The translations under genes were made by a program, and so were the position numbers. Shown piece after piece: positions 16,755 through 25,941 of a DNA stretch of 64,000 bases (position 1 is the first letter of the stretch; every line of letters starts with the position of its first letter). Origin of the DNA: Candidatus Rifleibacteriota bacterium (GTDB lineage: Bacteria; Muiribacteriota; Ozemobacteria; Ozemobacterales; Ozemobacteraceae); the NCBI GenBank assembly GCA_012517355.1, contig JAAYVD010000053.1, forward strand, positions 62,001-126,000, written 5' to 3'. A model generated the notes under the pieces. It had not been told where the DNA came from. It did no database searches and saw only the letters and a program-made list of their open reading frames with translations.

Positions 16755-19700
16755 CTAGCCGGCCGTCCCGGAGCCGCCCGCGGTGCCGGCCGGCCGCTGG
16801 CTGAGGATGCGTTCGAACTGTTCGTGCAGGTCGGTCAGGATGCGGAGGATGCCGCGTTTGAGCGAGAGCAGTTCGTCGCTGGCCGGGTTCACCTCGTGGT
16901 TGGCGCGGATCTCCTGCTCGATGGCGTCTTCCAGGGTTCGGACCTTGTCGGCGAACAGGGGCCGGAATTTCTCGATGATGGCGTTCTGCTGGGGCAGGGG
17001 AAGCCCCAGCCAGTATTCCTTGTAGACGGTGTTGATCAGGTAGATGCCCATGGTGTTGTTCTTCAGGTAGTCGAACAGCTCGGGCACGGTCCGGCCGATG
17101 GGCTGGGGCTTGTCCTGCTGGAACAGCAGTTCGAACTGCACCAGTTCGTCGTTGTACTCGATGCCGTGCCGCGTCTTCTCGGGGTCGGCGAACAGCTCGT
17201 AGCGAAGCAGGACATAGACGAGGTAGAGCTGCTCGAGGGTCTTGGCGGGGATCAGTCCGTAGCTCGACCACAGCACCGGGTAGGCGTCGTTGGCCAGCAC
17301 GGCGTGGCAGTTGATGCGGGCGTTGTTCTTGCGGTACAGGCCGTGCCACTGGGTGATCGCACTGAGGTTGTAGGGGCAGATGCCGTGCAGGGTCTGCACC
17401 AGGCTGATGGAGAAGGGGTTGCGGGTGGGAGCGACGGTGACGCCCAGGCCGCCTTTCAGCAGGGTGTCCTTGATCTCGCCGGCCAGCTGGGTGCCTTCGT
17501 CGGCGATGCCCAGGGTGACGATGTTCATGCGGGTGGGGTGGTTGTTGCCGCGGTCATTGATGGTCAGCAGGGGGGCCGACTGGTTCATCATGCTCTCGAT
17601 CAGGCTCTTCTTGAACCCCTTGCGGACCGAGTCCTTCCAGTGGATGAACTCCTCGATGCCGCCGAACATGCGCCGGGCCACCACCTCGCGACAGTAGCTG
17701 ACGATCTCGTTCTCGAGGGAGTCGCTCTCGGGGTTGGTGTAGCCGTCCCAGTTGCGGCCGAGGTTGATCTTGACCAGGAAGGCCCGTTCGACGTCGTTGT
17801 TCGACAGCTCGCCGAGCAGGTACTTGTAGAACGGGTCGATGTCCCGTTCCTCGAAGATGAAGGTGCCGACGAACTTCTGGACGTTGGAGAACGGCTTGAT
17901 GCGGTCGAGACAGGCCTCGTAGGAGCGCTCGATGAACCCGTTCTTGCTGATCGCGTCGAGCTTGCGGGCGAACTCCTCGACCTGCCGCTTGATGTTGGTG
18001 ACCTGCACCCCCAGGAATTTCAGGAAGTCGCTGGTGGCGGCGAGGCAGAACCGCTCGTATTCGAGCTCGACGGCCTCGGCCGCCTTCTTCTCGAGCTTCT
18101 TGTACTCCTCGTGGATGTTGGTCAGCGAGAACAGGGTGCCCAGCTCCAGCAGCTTGCCGCCGAGCCCGAACATCGAGCTGAGGCGGGCCACCAGGGCGTC
18201 TTTCAACGTCGTGAACTCGCGCTGTTCCTTGACCTGGCGGCTCTTGATCTCCTCCTCCTTGCGGAAGGCGACCTCGCGCGGGAACCGGTTCAGGAACTTG
18301 TCGAAGGCGCCCAGGAAATCGATGGCGATGAGGGCTCCCTGGTCGGGGTCGTTGATGATCTCGAGCACCTTCTCCTTCAGGTAGCGGCCCGCCTCGATGG
18401 CGGCCTTCTCGAAGCCCACCTTGACCCGGGCCCGGATCTCGTCCTTCTTCACCTTCACCCGCTCCATCTCGTCGATCTTGCGCAGGATGTAGGCGGTGGC
18501 CGACTCGCCCGGCAGCTGGGCGGCCTCGGTGCGCATGGTGTGGAACTGCGGGTTGTCCCAGTACTGGGCCCGGGGAATGGCCTTGCGGGCCAGGTCGAGC
18601 AGCCCCTCGGGGGTCAGGTCGAGCCGCCCGGGATCGGCCTCGACGAAGGAGCTGACCAGCTGGTCGATGCTGATCTTGCCCGCCGACAGCTTCAGCCAGT
18701 AGGTGAGGTCCATCGACAGCTTGTAGGTGTAGAGGTCGAGGATGACGTCGAGCGGGTAGTGGAAGCTCTTGAACCCCGCCGTGCTGAAGCACTTGAGCTG
18801 CTTCCCCTCGAGGTCGGAGCTGACCTGACCGAGGATCTGCGAAGCGTTGTCGAGCATCGAGTTCTGCGCCTGGCGGAGGTTGGTGGCCAGCTTGGTGAAG
18901 ATCAGCTCGGCGGCGATGCTGTCGTAGGTGGGGATGTCGTCGAGGCCGGTGGTGCCCAGCAGGTAGCACTGGTCGAAGGGGACCTCCTCGGCCACCGCCC
19001 CGAAGGTGGTGGGGTCGTGGCTCTTGCCGAGCGGCCCGAAGTTGACCATGAACTTGTTGCGGCGGTCCTGGGCGAGGATGTCCTTGGCGCTGCGCGAGGG
19101 CGGGAACTTTTCCTTCCCCATGAAGTAGAACAGCTCGACGAGCGAGGCGTAGCCGTTGGCCTCGAGCCGGCCGGTGGCGTTGACGTTGGGGTCGATGGCG
19201 ATCTGGTTGAACGCCTCGGGGGTCAGCTGGATGCCGACCATCACGGGTTTCCCCTTGCCGCCGGACAACTGGTAGTAGGCCATCTTGGCCAGGTAGGCGA
19301 CGTCGAGGAACATGCCCGCGCCGGACCCGCCGCACAGCGAGCCGACCACGTAGAATTCGGGGGTCAGGATCTGGCCCTGCTTGTTCGTCAGGGGCACGAT
19401 CAGGTCGTCCTGGTTGACGTTCTTGCGGGCCATGATCTTGCTGACCTTCGACTTGATCAGCTGGTAGATCTTCTGCAGGTCGACGAACAGCCCGAACCGC
19501 CCGGTGAACCGGAACTGGTGCGCCCCCTGGCTGATCTGCCCGATGTGGTGTTTCAGTTTCACGGGGAACCACTCCTGCAGGTAGGAATACGTGTCGGTAT
19601 CGAGGTTTCCCGTGATCTGGTTGGCGTTCTGGATGTTGATCTGGTGGTATTCCTCCTCGCGGAGGCGCGCCCCTTCGATCTTCTCGGCCTCGCGGGCGTC

Positions 19701-19901
19701 GAACAGGTCGGTGTCGATGCAGAGCAGATCGATGAAATCGGGCAGGGCCGGCTTCTGGTCGACCTGGGCGAACGCGCGCCGGATCTGCGGACTGTTGAGG
19801 AAGGCCTCCTTGAAGTTCATCAGGACCTTCTTGCCGGTGCCGCCCAGACCGATGATCAGGGCGGGGTTCAGCGCGATGCGTTGCTCGAAGTTGATGCTCA
19901 T
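16755..19901 (-). CDS. Tubulin/FtsZ-like GTPase (Tubulin_2 / FtsZ-like family 2)
   Basis: A 1048-residue protein, far longer than FtsZ. The N-terminal domain has a nucleotide-binding start (IGLGGTG, 17-23), CIDTD (61-65) at the place of the second loop, and GSLCGGSGAGMFLD (187-200), equivalent to the tubulin signature GGGTGS that defines the superfamily. A long helical, partly coiled-coil region follows (about 450-650), with mixed domains to the end. There is no signal peptide, so it is cytoplasmic. ATG 19901 is chosen because a strong promoter lies 34 bases upstream; the frame is open further but would run through the promoter. The VWA and GTPase genes downstream match the predicted membrane-remodelling association of this family. 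GTP-driven polymerisation is likely but not shown. Confidence 0.85.
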   Translation of the reverse strand: MSINFEQRIALNPALIIGLGGTGKKVLMNFKEAFLNSPQIRRAFAQVDQKPALPDFIDLLCIDTDLFDAREAEKIEGARLREEEYHQINIQNANQITGNLDTDTYSYLQEWFPVKLKHHIGQISQGAHQFRFTGRFGLFVDLQKIYQLIKSKVSKIMARKNVNQDDLIVPLTNKQGQILTPEFYVVGSLCGGSGAGMFLDVAYLAKMAYYQLSGGKGKPVMVGIQLTPEAFNQIAIDPNVNATGRLEANGYASLVELFYFMGKEKFPPSRSAKDILAQDRRNKFMVNFGPLGKSHDPTTFGAVAEEVPFDQCYLLGTTGLDDIPTYDSIAAELIFTKLATNLRQAQNSMLDNASQILGQVSSDLEGKQLKCFSTAGFKSFHYPLDVILDLYTYKLSMDLTYWLKLSAGKISIDQLVSSFVEADPGRLDLTPEGLLDLARKAIPRAQYWDNPQFHTMRTEAAQLPGESATAYILRKIDEMERVKVKKDEIRARVKVGFEKAAIEAGRYLKEKVLEIINDPDQGALIAIDFLGAFDKFLNRFPREVAFRKEEEIKSRQVKEQREFTTLKDALVARLSSMFGLGGKLLELGTLFSLTNIHEEYKKLEKKAAEAVELEYERFCLAATSDFLKFLGVQVTNIKRQVEEFARKLDAISKNGFIERSYEACLDRIKPFSNVQKFVGTFIFEERDIDPFYKYLLGELSNNDVERAFLVKINLGRNWDGYTNPESDSLENEIVSYCREVVARRMFGGIEEFIHWKDSVRKGFKKSLIESMMNQSAPLLTINDRGNNHPTRMNIVTLGIADEGTQLAGEIKDTLLKGGLGVTVAPTRNPFSISLVQTLHGICPYNLSAITQWHGLYRKNNARINCHAVLANDAYPVLWSSYGLIPAKTLEQLYLVYVLLRYELFADPEKTRHGIEYNDELVQFELLFQQDKPQPIGRTVPELFDYLKNNTMGIYLINTVYKEYWLGLPLPQQNAIIEKFRPLFADKVRTLEDAIEQEIRANHEVNPASDELLSLKRGILRILTDLHEQFERILSQRPAGTAGGSGTAG

Positions 19902-19934
19902 GTCGGCTCCCGGTACCCAGGTTGGATGGAGGAG

Positions 19935-19964
19935 AGTATAGACAGTGGCGGGAATAGGTGTCAA
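19935..19964 (-). promoter_or_regulatory. Strong sigma-70 type promoter of the tubulin-like gene set
   Basis: On the minus strand, a perfect -35 TTGACA (19959-19964) and -10 TATACT (19935-19940) are separated by 18 bases. Transcription would start near 19928, about 27 bases before the ATG at 19901. It is the best consensus promoter in the window. Confidence 0.85.
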
Positions 19965-20230
19965 GGGAATCCCCGTGGGCCGACTAAATGAAAAAGGCCC
20001 GGAAAGAGGGATCGGCACGGCGAACCACTCCCTCACCCCCGGCCGGAGAAGCAGCCGGAGGGGCTTGCCGGGACTGCCCCACCACGTGCCGGGCAATCCA
20101 ACCGGCGAATGACCGCCAGGGTGGCCGGCGCGCCCCCCCGGTTTCCGCGTCGGAAGAGAGGCATCCGTGCGGACCAATCCCGTCAGGGGCGGCCCATCCC
20201 GTAGGTGCGGTCCCCCGTGGCCGCCCCGGC
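19965..20230. other. Intergenic region upstream of the tubulin-like promoter
   Basis: This lies between the stop of the heptose kinase/nucleotidyltransferase gene and the promoter at 19935-19964. I see no gene, clear terminator or repeat family in it. Confidence 0.5.
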
Positions 20231-21727
20231 TTATTCCCAGCCCTCGCTGGCGATTCCCTGCCGCAGTTCGTCCGGGTTCAGGGGCACGTTCCCCATGCGG
20301 CCGACCTGGCAGGCGGCGGCGAGAGAGCCGAGGAAGGCGCTGGGCCAGATTTCGTGACCCAGCGCCAGGCTCATCGCGGTGCAGGTCAGCAGCGAATCCC
20401 CCGCCCCGGCGGTATCGCGCGGGGCCTTGTGGAAGGCGGGGAGCCGGTCGGTGGCCTGGGGCCCGGGCCCCGCGGCTCCCGACTGGATCAGGACTCCCTC
20501 GGCGCCCAGGGTGATCATCGCGTGCCGGGCCCGGGCCACCGAACGCAGGGTCTCGGCCAGGACGACCAGGCCGGATTCCTTGTCGTGGAGGGAGATCCGG
20601 GCCTCGCGCTCGGTGGGGGTGATGAGAGCCATGTCCTTGAACCGCGCCACGTCGCCGAACTGGGAGGAGGCCTGGCTGTCGGCCACCATCAGAACCCCCC
20701 GCGCCCGGGCCCCGGCCACGATGCGGTCCACCAGTTCCTGGGGGAGACAGCCGTAGTTGAAATCCGAGAAGATGACCAGGTCGACCTCCGGCAGGATCCG
20801 CTCGACGCCCTCCCCCATCGCGGCCCGGAGGTCAGCGCCGATCGAGTGCTGCCGCAGGTGGCTCACCCGCAGCAGGGTCTTCTGGGCGGCCCGGAACCGC
20901 TGTTTCAGGGTCGTCGGCCGCGTGACGTCCGAAAAGAGGTGCGGGTGGACGGCGTATTCCCCGAGCCGCTCGCGCACGAAGGCCGCGGTCGCGTCCTCCC
21001 CCGTCACCGAAAAGAAGTGGACCTTGGCCCCCAGCCTGGCGGCGTGGGCGGCGACGATGCCCGCCCCACCGAGGAAGCGATCGCTGGCGATCGGGGAGAC
21101 GACGATCGTCGGGTCTTCCTGGGACATGCCGAGCGCGTCGCAGGTGAGGTACTCGTCGACGATGATATCCCCGATGACGCAGATCCGGAGCCGGGGAAAC
21201 CCGTCAACGATCCGCCTCAGGGTGTCGCTGTCGAACCCGTGGCGGGCAGGGAAATCGCGAGGTTTGACGATATCGGCCGGCGAGGTGGCGGCCATTTCCC
21301 GCTTGAGCAGGTCCACCGAGGAGAACGAGATCTCCCCCGAGCCGAAGACGAGCCGGCCACCATAGCCCTCCAGGACGGCGGCCTCGGGGTTCTCCTTGCC
21401 CTCCCATTCCTTCCCCTTGACCACGAACGCGGGGCGGAGGCCGGCCACGAAGTCGGCGGGCGGATCGTGCAGGAGGAAGGCATGGTCGACACAGCTGAGG
21501 GCCCGGATGCCCTCGAGCCGCAGCCGGGCGTCCACGTAGGCCTCCGGCGAGCCGGCGTCCAGCACCCCAACCACCAGAAGGTCGCCGAGATCCTTGGCAA
21601 AGCGCAGGAGACGCAGGTGACCGGGGTGCAGGAAATTGAAGTTGCCGGAAACGAACGCGACCCGGTGGCCGGGCGGGCCGGACCGGATGGCATCCAGGGC
21701 GGCCTGGGAGTCCTGGTGCAGCGGCAT
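20231..21727 (-). CDS. Bifunctional heptose-phosphate kinase/nucleotidyltransferase with reversed domain order (HldE-like)
   Basis: About 498 residues. The N-terminal third is a cytidylyltransferase-type nucleotidyltransferase with the catalytic HxGH motif (HPGH, 34-37) inside VSGNFNFLHPGH. The C-terminal two thirds are a PfkB/ribokinase fold with DTAGAGD (438-444), Asp444 being the expected catalytic base. E. coli HldE has the same two activities in the opposite order (kinase first). Expected reactions: phosphorylation of heptose-7-phosphate at C1 and transfer to a nucleotide. It is the last gene of the sugar cluster; the SIS isomerase and nucleotidyltransferase of the same run support a heptose pathway. 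ATG 21727 is chosen because the nucleotidyltransferase fold begins shortly after it; ATG 21769 is possible. Confidence 0.8.
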   Translation of the reverse strand: MPLHQDSQAALDAIRSGPPGHRVAFVSGNFNFLHPGHLRLLRFAKDLGDLLVVGVLDAGSPEAYVDARLRLEGIRALSCVDHAFLLHDPPADFVAGLRPAFVVKGKEWEGKENPEAAVLEGYGGRLVFGSGEISFSSVDLLKREMAATSPADIVKPRDFPARHGFDSDTLRRIVDGFPRLRICVIGDIIVDEYLTCDALGMSQEDPTIVVSPIASDRFLGGAGIVAAHAARLGAKVHFFSVTGEDATAAFVRERLGEYAVHPHLFSDVTRPTTLKQRFRAAQKTLLRVSHLRQHSIGADLRAAMGEGVERILPEVDLVIFSDFNYGCLPQELVDRIVAGARARGVLMVADSQASSQFGDVARFKDMALITPTEREARISLHDKESGLVVLAETLRSVARARHAMITLGAEGVLIQSGAAGPGPQATDRLPAFHKAPRDTAGAGDSLLTCTAMSLALGHEIWPSAFLGSLAAACQVGRMGNVPLNPDELRQGIASEGWE

Positions 21728-21923
21728 GATGGAACTCGCTTTCCCTGCTGGGCAGGAGGGTTTCCCCATTCTTAATCCATGCACGGGAAGAATGCAACGC
21801 AGGGGCGGCGGCGCCCCTGCCATCCCTGGCGGTCAGCAAGGCGGCGCCTTCCTTTGCCCCCGGCCCTCCAGGCGGGGTTTCGCCGGCGAGGGTGGGGCCC
21901 GCAGAGCCCGGCCCGGCCGCCGG

Positions 21924-22892
21924 TCAGGCCCCGGGAACGTCGCTGACCCCGTCCTGCCGGTCGGGATACAACATGCCGAACAGCCAGGCCTTGGCCAGGC
22001 GCTTGGCCGGGGGGAGCAGTCCGCGGGCCACCGGCAGGCCGGCCAATCGGTGCTCCAGGCCCTTGGCCGCCGCGATGAAGGGCATGCCCAGGACCTCCGC
22101 CAGGGCCATTCCGGTGAAATACCGGACGTAGGACCGGGGAAAGACCCCGGAATACGGCGGGGTCTGCATCAAGCGAACCACCCGCAGGACGATCTTCAGC
22201 CACAGGAAGGGCCGCCGACCGGCGGCGTTGAAGACACTGTCGGGCAGCACGCGGCACCGGACCACCGGCCGGGCCAGGTAGCCCGCCCCGTGCCGCAGGG
22301 CCACCGCGCGCAGGAGGAAGGTGTCTCCGAAGCACCCCAGTCCGGGCCGGAAACCGCCGCCTTCCAGCATGGCCTCGCGACGGTAGACGGTACCTGCCGA
22401 ATGGGAGAACAACACCCGTTCCACCTGCAGCACATCGGCGAGATACCGGCCAGGGTCGGCCCAGACCGGTTCCGCCCACCGGGTCAGCCCCAGGGTGGCC
22501 AGCCGACGCGTTTCGTCCCAGGTCTCGATGGCGCCGAACACGATGCCGGTCCGCGGGTGGCTGGCGGCCATCGCCATGGCCGCCTCGAAGAAGCCGGGCA
22601 GCACCATGTCGTCGGCCGCCCCCGCGTAGACGAAATCACCCCGGGCCTCGTCGAGCAGGCGCTGACAGGTGGCGAGAGCGCCGCGGTTGCGGTCGTTGGC
22701 CAGCACCCGGAGACGGGCGTGCCGGGCGGCATAGCCCCGGGCGATGGCCACGCTGTCGTCGCGTGAGGCATCGTCGCAGATCAGGAACTCGTCGGGCGGC
22801 CGCGACTGGGCCAGGACCGCCTCGATCGCCTGGGGCAGGAAGCGGGCATGGTTGTAGTTGGGCATGATCATCGTCAGGGTCGGACCGCCCAT
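21924..22892 (-). CDS. Family 2 glycosyltransferase
   Basis: A 322-residue GT-A type glycosyltransferase. The N-terminus shows TMIMPNYNHARFL and LICDDASRDDSV, the nucleotide-sugar binding start of GT2 enzymes. AADD (within GAADDMVLP) stands at the metal-binding DxD position. The C-terminal 100 residues are basic and amphipathic, suited to the inner membrane surface. AGGAG precedes the ATG by about 7 bases, and the previous gene ends 9 bases before it. Expected to add a sugar to the O-antigen or a related surface glycan on its lipid carrier. Donor and acceptor cannot be told from sequence. Confidence 0.85.
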   Translation of the reverse strand: MGGPTLTMIMPNYNHARFLPQAIEAVLAQSRPPDEFLICDDASRDDSVAIARGYAARHARLRVLANDRNRGALATCQRLLDEARGDFVYAGAADDMVLPGFFEAAMAMAASHPRTGIVFGAIETWDETRRLATLGLTRWAEPVWADPGRYLADVLQVERVLFSHSAGTVYRREAMLEGGGFRPGLGCFGDTFLLRAVALRHGAGYLARPVVRCRVLPDSVFNAAGRRPFLWLKIVLRVVRLMQTPPYSGVFPRSYVRYFTGMALAEVLGMPFIAAAKGLEHRLAGLPVARGLLPPAKRLAKAWLFGMLYPDRQDGVSDVPGA

Positions 22893-22901
22893 GGGTTTCT
22901 C

Positions 22902-23621
22902 CTAGCCGGGAGGCTCGTCGGGCAGCCGGGAAAACTCGGCCACCGCGGCCTGGTAGCTTTCCAACGTGCCGATGTCGCGATGGAAGACGGTGTTGGTGTA
23001 GGTGTGGATGCGGCCCAGGAACCGGGGGATGACCTCGGTGCTGAAATCGATCACGGCGCGACCCAGGCCACGCAGGAATTCCAGCACGGTGGGTTCGAGG
23101 ATGTAGACCGCGCCGTTGGCGAGGTTGCCGGGCGGGTCGGCGACCTTTTCGTGGAACTCCTGGACCACGCCGCGGTCGTCGACCCGCACGATGCCGCAAC
23201 TGTGCGGGGTCGGGGTGACGAAGAGCATCATCGTCATCTCGCACCCCGGGGGCCGCCGCCGATGTGCCTCCTGAAAGTCGCGCAGCGGGAACCGCGAAAG
23301 ATTGTCGCCGTGGATGAGCAGGAACGGCTCCTGGCCGAAGAAGGCGGCATTCCTCAGCACGGTGCCGCCCGTCCCCAGGAGGGTCTCCTCGCGCACGGTC
23401 CGCACCACCCCGGCGTAGGGACCGCGTTCCAGGTGCTCCAGGACGCGATCGGCGAAATGGTGGAGGTTGACCAGGATCGGAGAGACCCCGCCCCGGGTGA
23501 GCAGTTCCAGCCAATGATCGAGGAGGGGCCGGCCCTGGACGGGGACCAGGCACTTGGGAATCGTCGCGGTGAGCGGCCGCAGGCGGGTCCCCAGCCCCGC
23601 CGCCAGGACGAGGGCTTTCAT
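22902..23621 (-). CDS. Sugar-1-phosphate nucleotidyltransferase (HddC-like)
   Basis: A 239-residue nucleotidyltransferase with the signature LAAGLGTRLRPLT at residues 6-18, KCLVPV, and GDN at the metal site (HGDNLSRF). Its size and the compact C-terminus fit HddC-type D-glycero-D-manno-heptose-1-phosphate guanylyltransferases rather than the longer GlmU or RmlA enzymes. The neighbourhood (phosphoheptose isomerase-like protein, heptose kinase, 4,6-dehydratase-like SDRs) supports a GDP- or CTP-activated heptose or deoxyheptose. The exact nucleotide and sugar are inferred. Confidence 0.75.
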   Translation of the reverse strand: MKALVLAAGLGTRLRPLTATIPKCLVPVQGRPLLDHWLELLTRGGVSPILVNLHHFADRVLEHLERGPYAGVVRTVREETLLGTGGTVLRNAAFFGQEPFLLIHGDNLSRFPLRDFQEAHRRRPPGCEMTMMLFVTPTPHSCGIVRVDDRGVVQEFHEKVADPPGNLANGAVYILEPTVLEFLRGLGRAVIDFSTEVIPRFLGRIHTYTNTVFHRDIGTLESYQAAVAEFSRLPDEPPG

Positions 23622-23688
23622 CGTCGTGCTCCTTCCCTTTGGCCGGCGGCCTCCCGGCCCCGCCGTCCGGCGGTTTGCGGCCGGCGGC

Positions 23689-24729
23689 TCAGAATTCCAG
23701 CAGGCATCGGCCCGCGATCTCCCCGTTGCGCATGCCGGCGATGGCTTCGTTGGCCGCCGAGAAAGGCATCCGGACGGTGATCAGGTCCCGCAGGTTCATT
23801 TTTCCTGCCTGGTACAACTTTACGAAACGTGGTATGTCGGCGGCGGGCTGGCTTTCCCCGCCATGGGACCCGGTCAGCACCTTGCCGAAATGCAGGGGAA
23901 GGGTGTAGAGCGAAGCCAGGTCGCCCTTCCGCGGCACCCCCACCAGGACGACGCGTCCCTGTGGCCGGGTGAGGTCGAGGGCCAGGGCGGTCAGCCGGGT
24001 GTCGGCGGTATTGTTGACCACGACGTCGGCCCCGGCCGGGCCGAGGATCCGGCGGATCTCGGCCGCCGCCTCCAGGCGGGAGGCGTTGACCAGGTGGGTG
24101 GCGCCCATCTTCGCGGCCAGTTCCAGGCGGTTGTCGAACAGGTCCACGGCGATGACCGGGTGGGCCGTCACCATGGCCGCCCCCTGGATGACGTTCAGGC
24201 CGACCCCCCCCGCCCCGAAGACGACGATCGATTCGCCGGTCTGCAGGCGGGCGTTGTTGGCGATGACCCCCATCCCGGTGGTGACGGCACAGCCGAACAG
24301 GGGGGCGAGGTCGAGGGGAAAATCGCTCGGGATGGCGGTCAGCCGGTTCTCGGACACGACCGCGAGTTCGTTGAAGGTGGTGACGCAGCCGGCATTCACC
24401 CGCCGGCCATCCCAGTCGTAGACTGGCGGCGCGGCTTCGATGCCATTCCCCTTCCGCCAGTGGAGCACCACATGGTCGCCGGCCTGCACGTGACGGACGC
24501 CGGGCCCGGTCTCGAGCACCTCGCCCGACCCCTCGTGTCCGAGGAGGTGGGGCAGGAACCGGTCTTCCCCCTTGACGCCGTCGATCTCGCCCAGTTGGGA
24601 TCCGCAGATCCCGGAGAAGCGGATCCGGACCAGGACCTGCCCGGCTTCCAGGCGGTCGGGAAGGCGGACCTCGCCGAACTCGAGGGGGGATCGGAGCCCG
24701 GTCAGGATGGCGGCTTTCATCGTTCGCAT
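23689..24729 (-). CDS. Zinc-type medium-chain alcohol/polyol dehydrogenase
   Basis: A 346-residue MDR-family oxidoreductase. Catalytic zinc ligands are visible: CGSQ (Cys40 region), GHEGSG, and FGCAVTTG. The Rossmann motif is GAGGVGLNV. The lobe that normally holds four Cys for the structural zinc is replaced by a segment with a single Cys (HWRKGN...GCVTTF), so that site is probably absent. It overlaps the upstream methyltransferase gene by 13 bases; AGGAGG lies 10 bases before ATG 24729. Expected role: oxidation or reduction of a sugar intermediate in the surface-sugar pathway. Confidence 0.8.
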   Translation of the reverse strand: MRTMKAAILTGLRSPLEFGEVRLPDRLEAGQVLVRIRFSGICGSQLGEIDGVKGEDRFLPHLLGHEGSGEVLETGPGVRHVQAGDHVVLHWRKGNGIEAAPPVYDWDGRRVNAGCVTTFNELAVVSENRLTAIPSDFPLDLAPLFGCAVTTGMGVIANNARLQTGESIVVFGAGGVGLNVIQGAAMVTAHPVIAVDLFDNRLELAAKMGATHLVNASRLEAAAEIRRILGPAGADVVVNNTADTRLTALALDLTRPQGRVVLVGVPRKGDLASLYTLPLHFGKVLTGSHGGESQPAADIPRFVKLYQAGKMNLRDLITVRMPFSAANEAIAGMRNGEIAGRCLLEF

Positions 24730-25934
24730 GGCGGTGGTTCCTCCTGGGGGATGTGGGGATGACCGGCCGCGGGCGGCCAGGCGGGGGGAAGCACGAGACG
24801 CGGGGCCAGGGCGCCATGGCGGGCGGCGATGGCACCGGCGGTCGGCCCGGGGAAGGGCACCAGGACGCGGGCGTCTGCGGGAATGGCCGCCGGGGCGAGG
24901 ATCTCCCGGCCCAGGAACCGGCGGCCGACCCGGTCGGGATCCTCGTCGACGAAGAACGCCACCGAGGCTTCCAGCTCACCGCCCAGCCAGGCACCGGCGA
25001 TGGACGTGCCGAAGATCCCCAGTGGGCCCCGGGCGGCCAGCGCGCGGGCCTGGCCGAGGATCTCCGCCAGCCAGTCCAGCGCGGCCGTCACCGTTCCCGC
25101 CGCCGGCCCGTCGGGGGGGGCGACCGTCCCCTCCTGGCCATCCGGTCGGACCTGGCCGACCAGGGTGATCTCCCGGGGGATCAGGTCCCGGGACTGGAAG
25201 GTCACCCCCACCCCGGCCCGACCCATCACGGTCGCGAGGGTGGCGGGAGAGAAATGGACGCAATGGTCGGCGATCACCAGGTCGAAGGGATTGTGGGCAT
25301 GATCCGGCACCTGGACCAGGATCCGCCCGCCCGGCGCCAACCGGGACCGGATGGACCGCAGCTGCCCGACGGGGTCGGGGAAGTGTTCGAGCGCATGCAG
25401 CAGGGTGACCAGGTCGAACGAGCCGTCGATGGCGGCCAGGTCCCCGCTGTGGAACCGGGTGACCCCGGGAAGGCCCTCGATCGTGGCCCGGTGGCGCTGG
25501 TCGTATTCGAACCCGGCCAGCGTCCAGCCCGGGTGGAGCCGGCCGAACGAACGCAGGAGATTGCCGTTGCCGCACCCCACGTCCAGGAGGCGGCCGCGTT
25601 CCGGCAGCCCCAGGGCCTGTTGAACGCCACGCAAAAGACGTTCCGACCGGGGCGACGAGATGCCGTCCGCCGAGGAGAAGGTTCGCTGTTCCTGGCCGCC
25701 GGACTGGTGATAGACCTCGTAGGCGTCGTAGATCCGCCGGGCTTCGTCCTCGAACCCACGATCGATGACCGCCTGCACCAACCCGCAGGCTCCGCAGATG
25801 GCAATTTTTCCATCTTTGTACCAGGGACGGCAGTCGGAGGTCACCCGCCGGAACCGGGCATACCGGGGCAGCGCGGCCACCGGCCCGGCCCCGCAGACGA
25901 GGCAGCCGACGACATCCCGCGTCTCGGTGGTCAT
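24717..25934 (-). CDS. SAM-dependent C-methyltransferase-like protein with zinc-ribbon N-terminus
   Basis: A 405-residue protein with three parts. The N-terminal module has paired Cys (CLVC at 11-14, CGAC near 47-50). A class I SAM domain follows, with DVGCGNGNLL and the post-motif LHALEHF. The C-terminal domain of about 130 residues resembles the C-methyltransferase C-terminal domain (FGTSIAGAWLG). This arrangement is that of sugar C-methyltransferases such as TylC3/NovU relatives, which act on 4-keto nucleotide sugars. It fits beside 4,6-dehydratase-like enzymes. A branched deoxysugar or deoxyheptose is therefore a reasonable product, by inference. Confidence 0.78.
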   Translation of the reverse strand: MTTETRDVVGCLVCGAGPVAALPRYARFRRVTSDCRPWYKDGKIAICGACGLVQAVIDRGFEDEARRIYDAYEVYHQSGGQEQRTFSSADGISSPRSERLLRGVQQALGLPERGRLLDVGCGNGNLLRSFGRLHPGWTLAGFEYDQRHRATIEGLPGVTRFHSGDLAAIDGSFDLVTLLHALEHFPDPVGQLRSIRSRLAPGGRILVQVPDHAHNPFDLVIADHCVHFSPATLATVMGRAGVGVTFQSRDLIPREITLVGQVRPDGQEGTVAPPDGPAAGTVTAALDWLAEILGQARALAARGPLGIFGTSIAGAWLGGELEASVAFFVDEDPDRVGRRFLGREILAPAAIPADARVLVPFPGPTAGAIAARHGALAPRLVLPPAWPPAAGHPHIPQEEPPPCER

Positions 25935-25941
25935 GGCGTGC

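Noticed and set aside
16824-19991. A 1055-codon plus-strand open frame opposite the tubulin-like gene
   Set aside because: Low-complexity Val/Gly/Leu/Gln product; the minus strand has tubulin-superfamily motifs and a consensus promoter.
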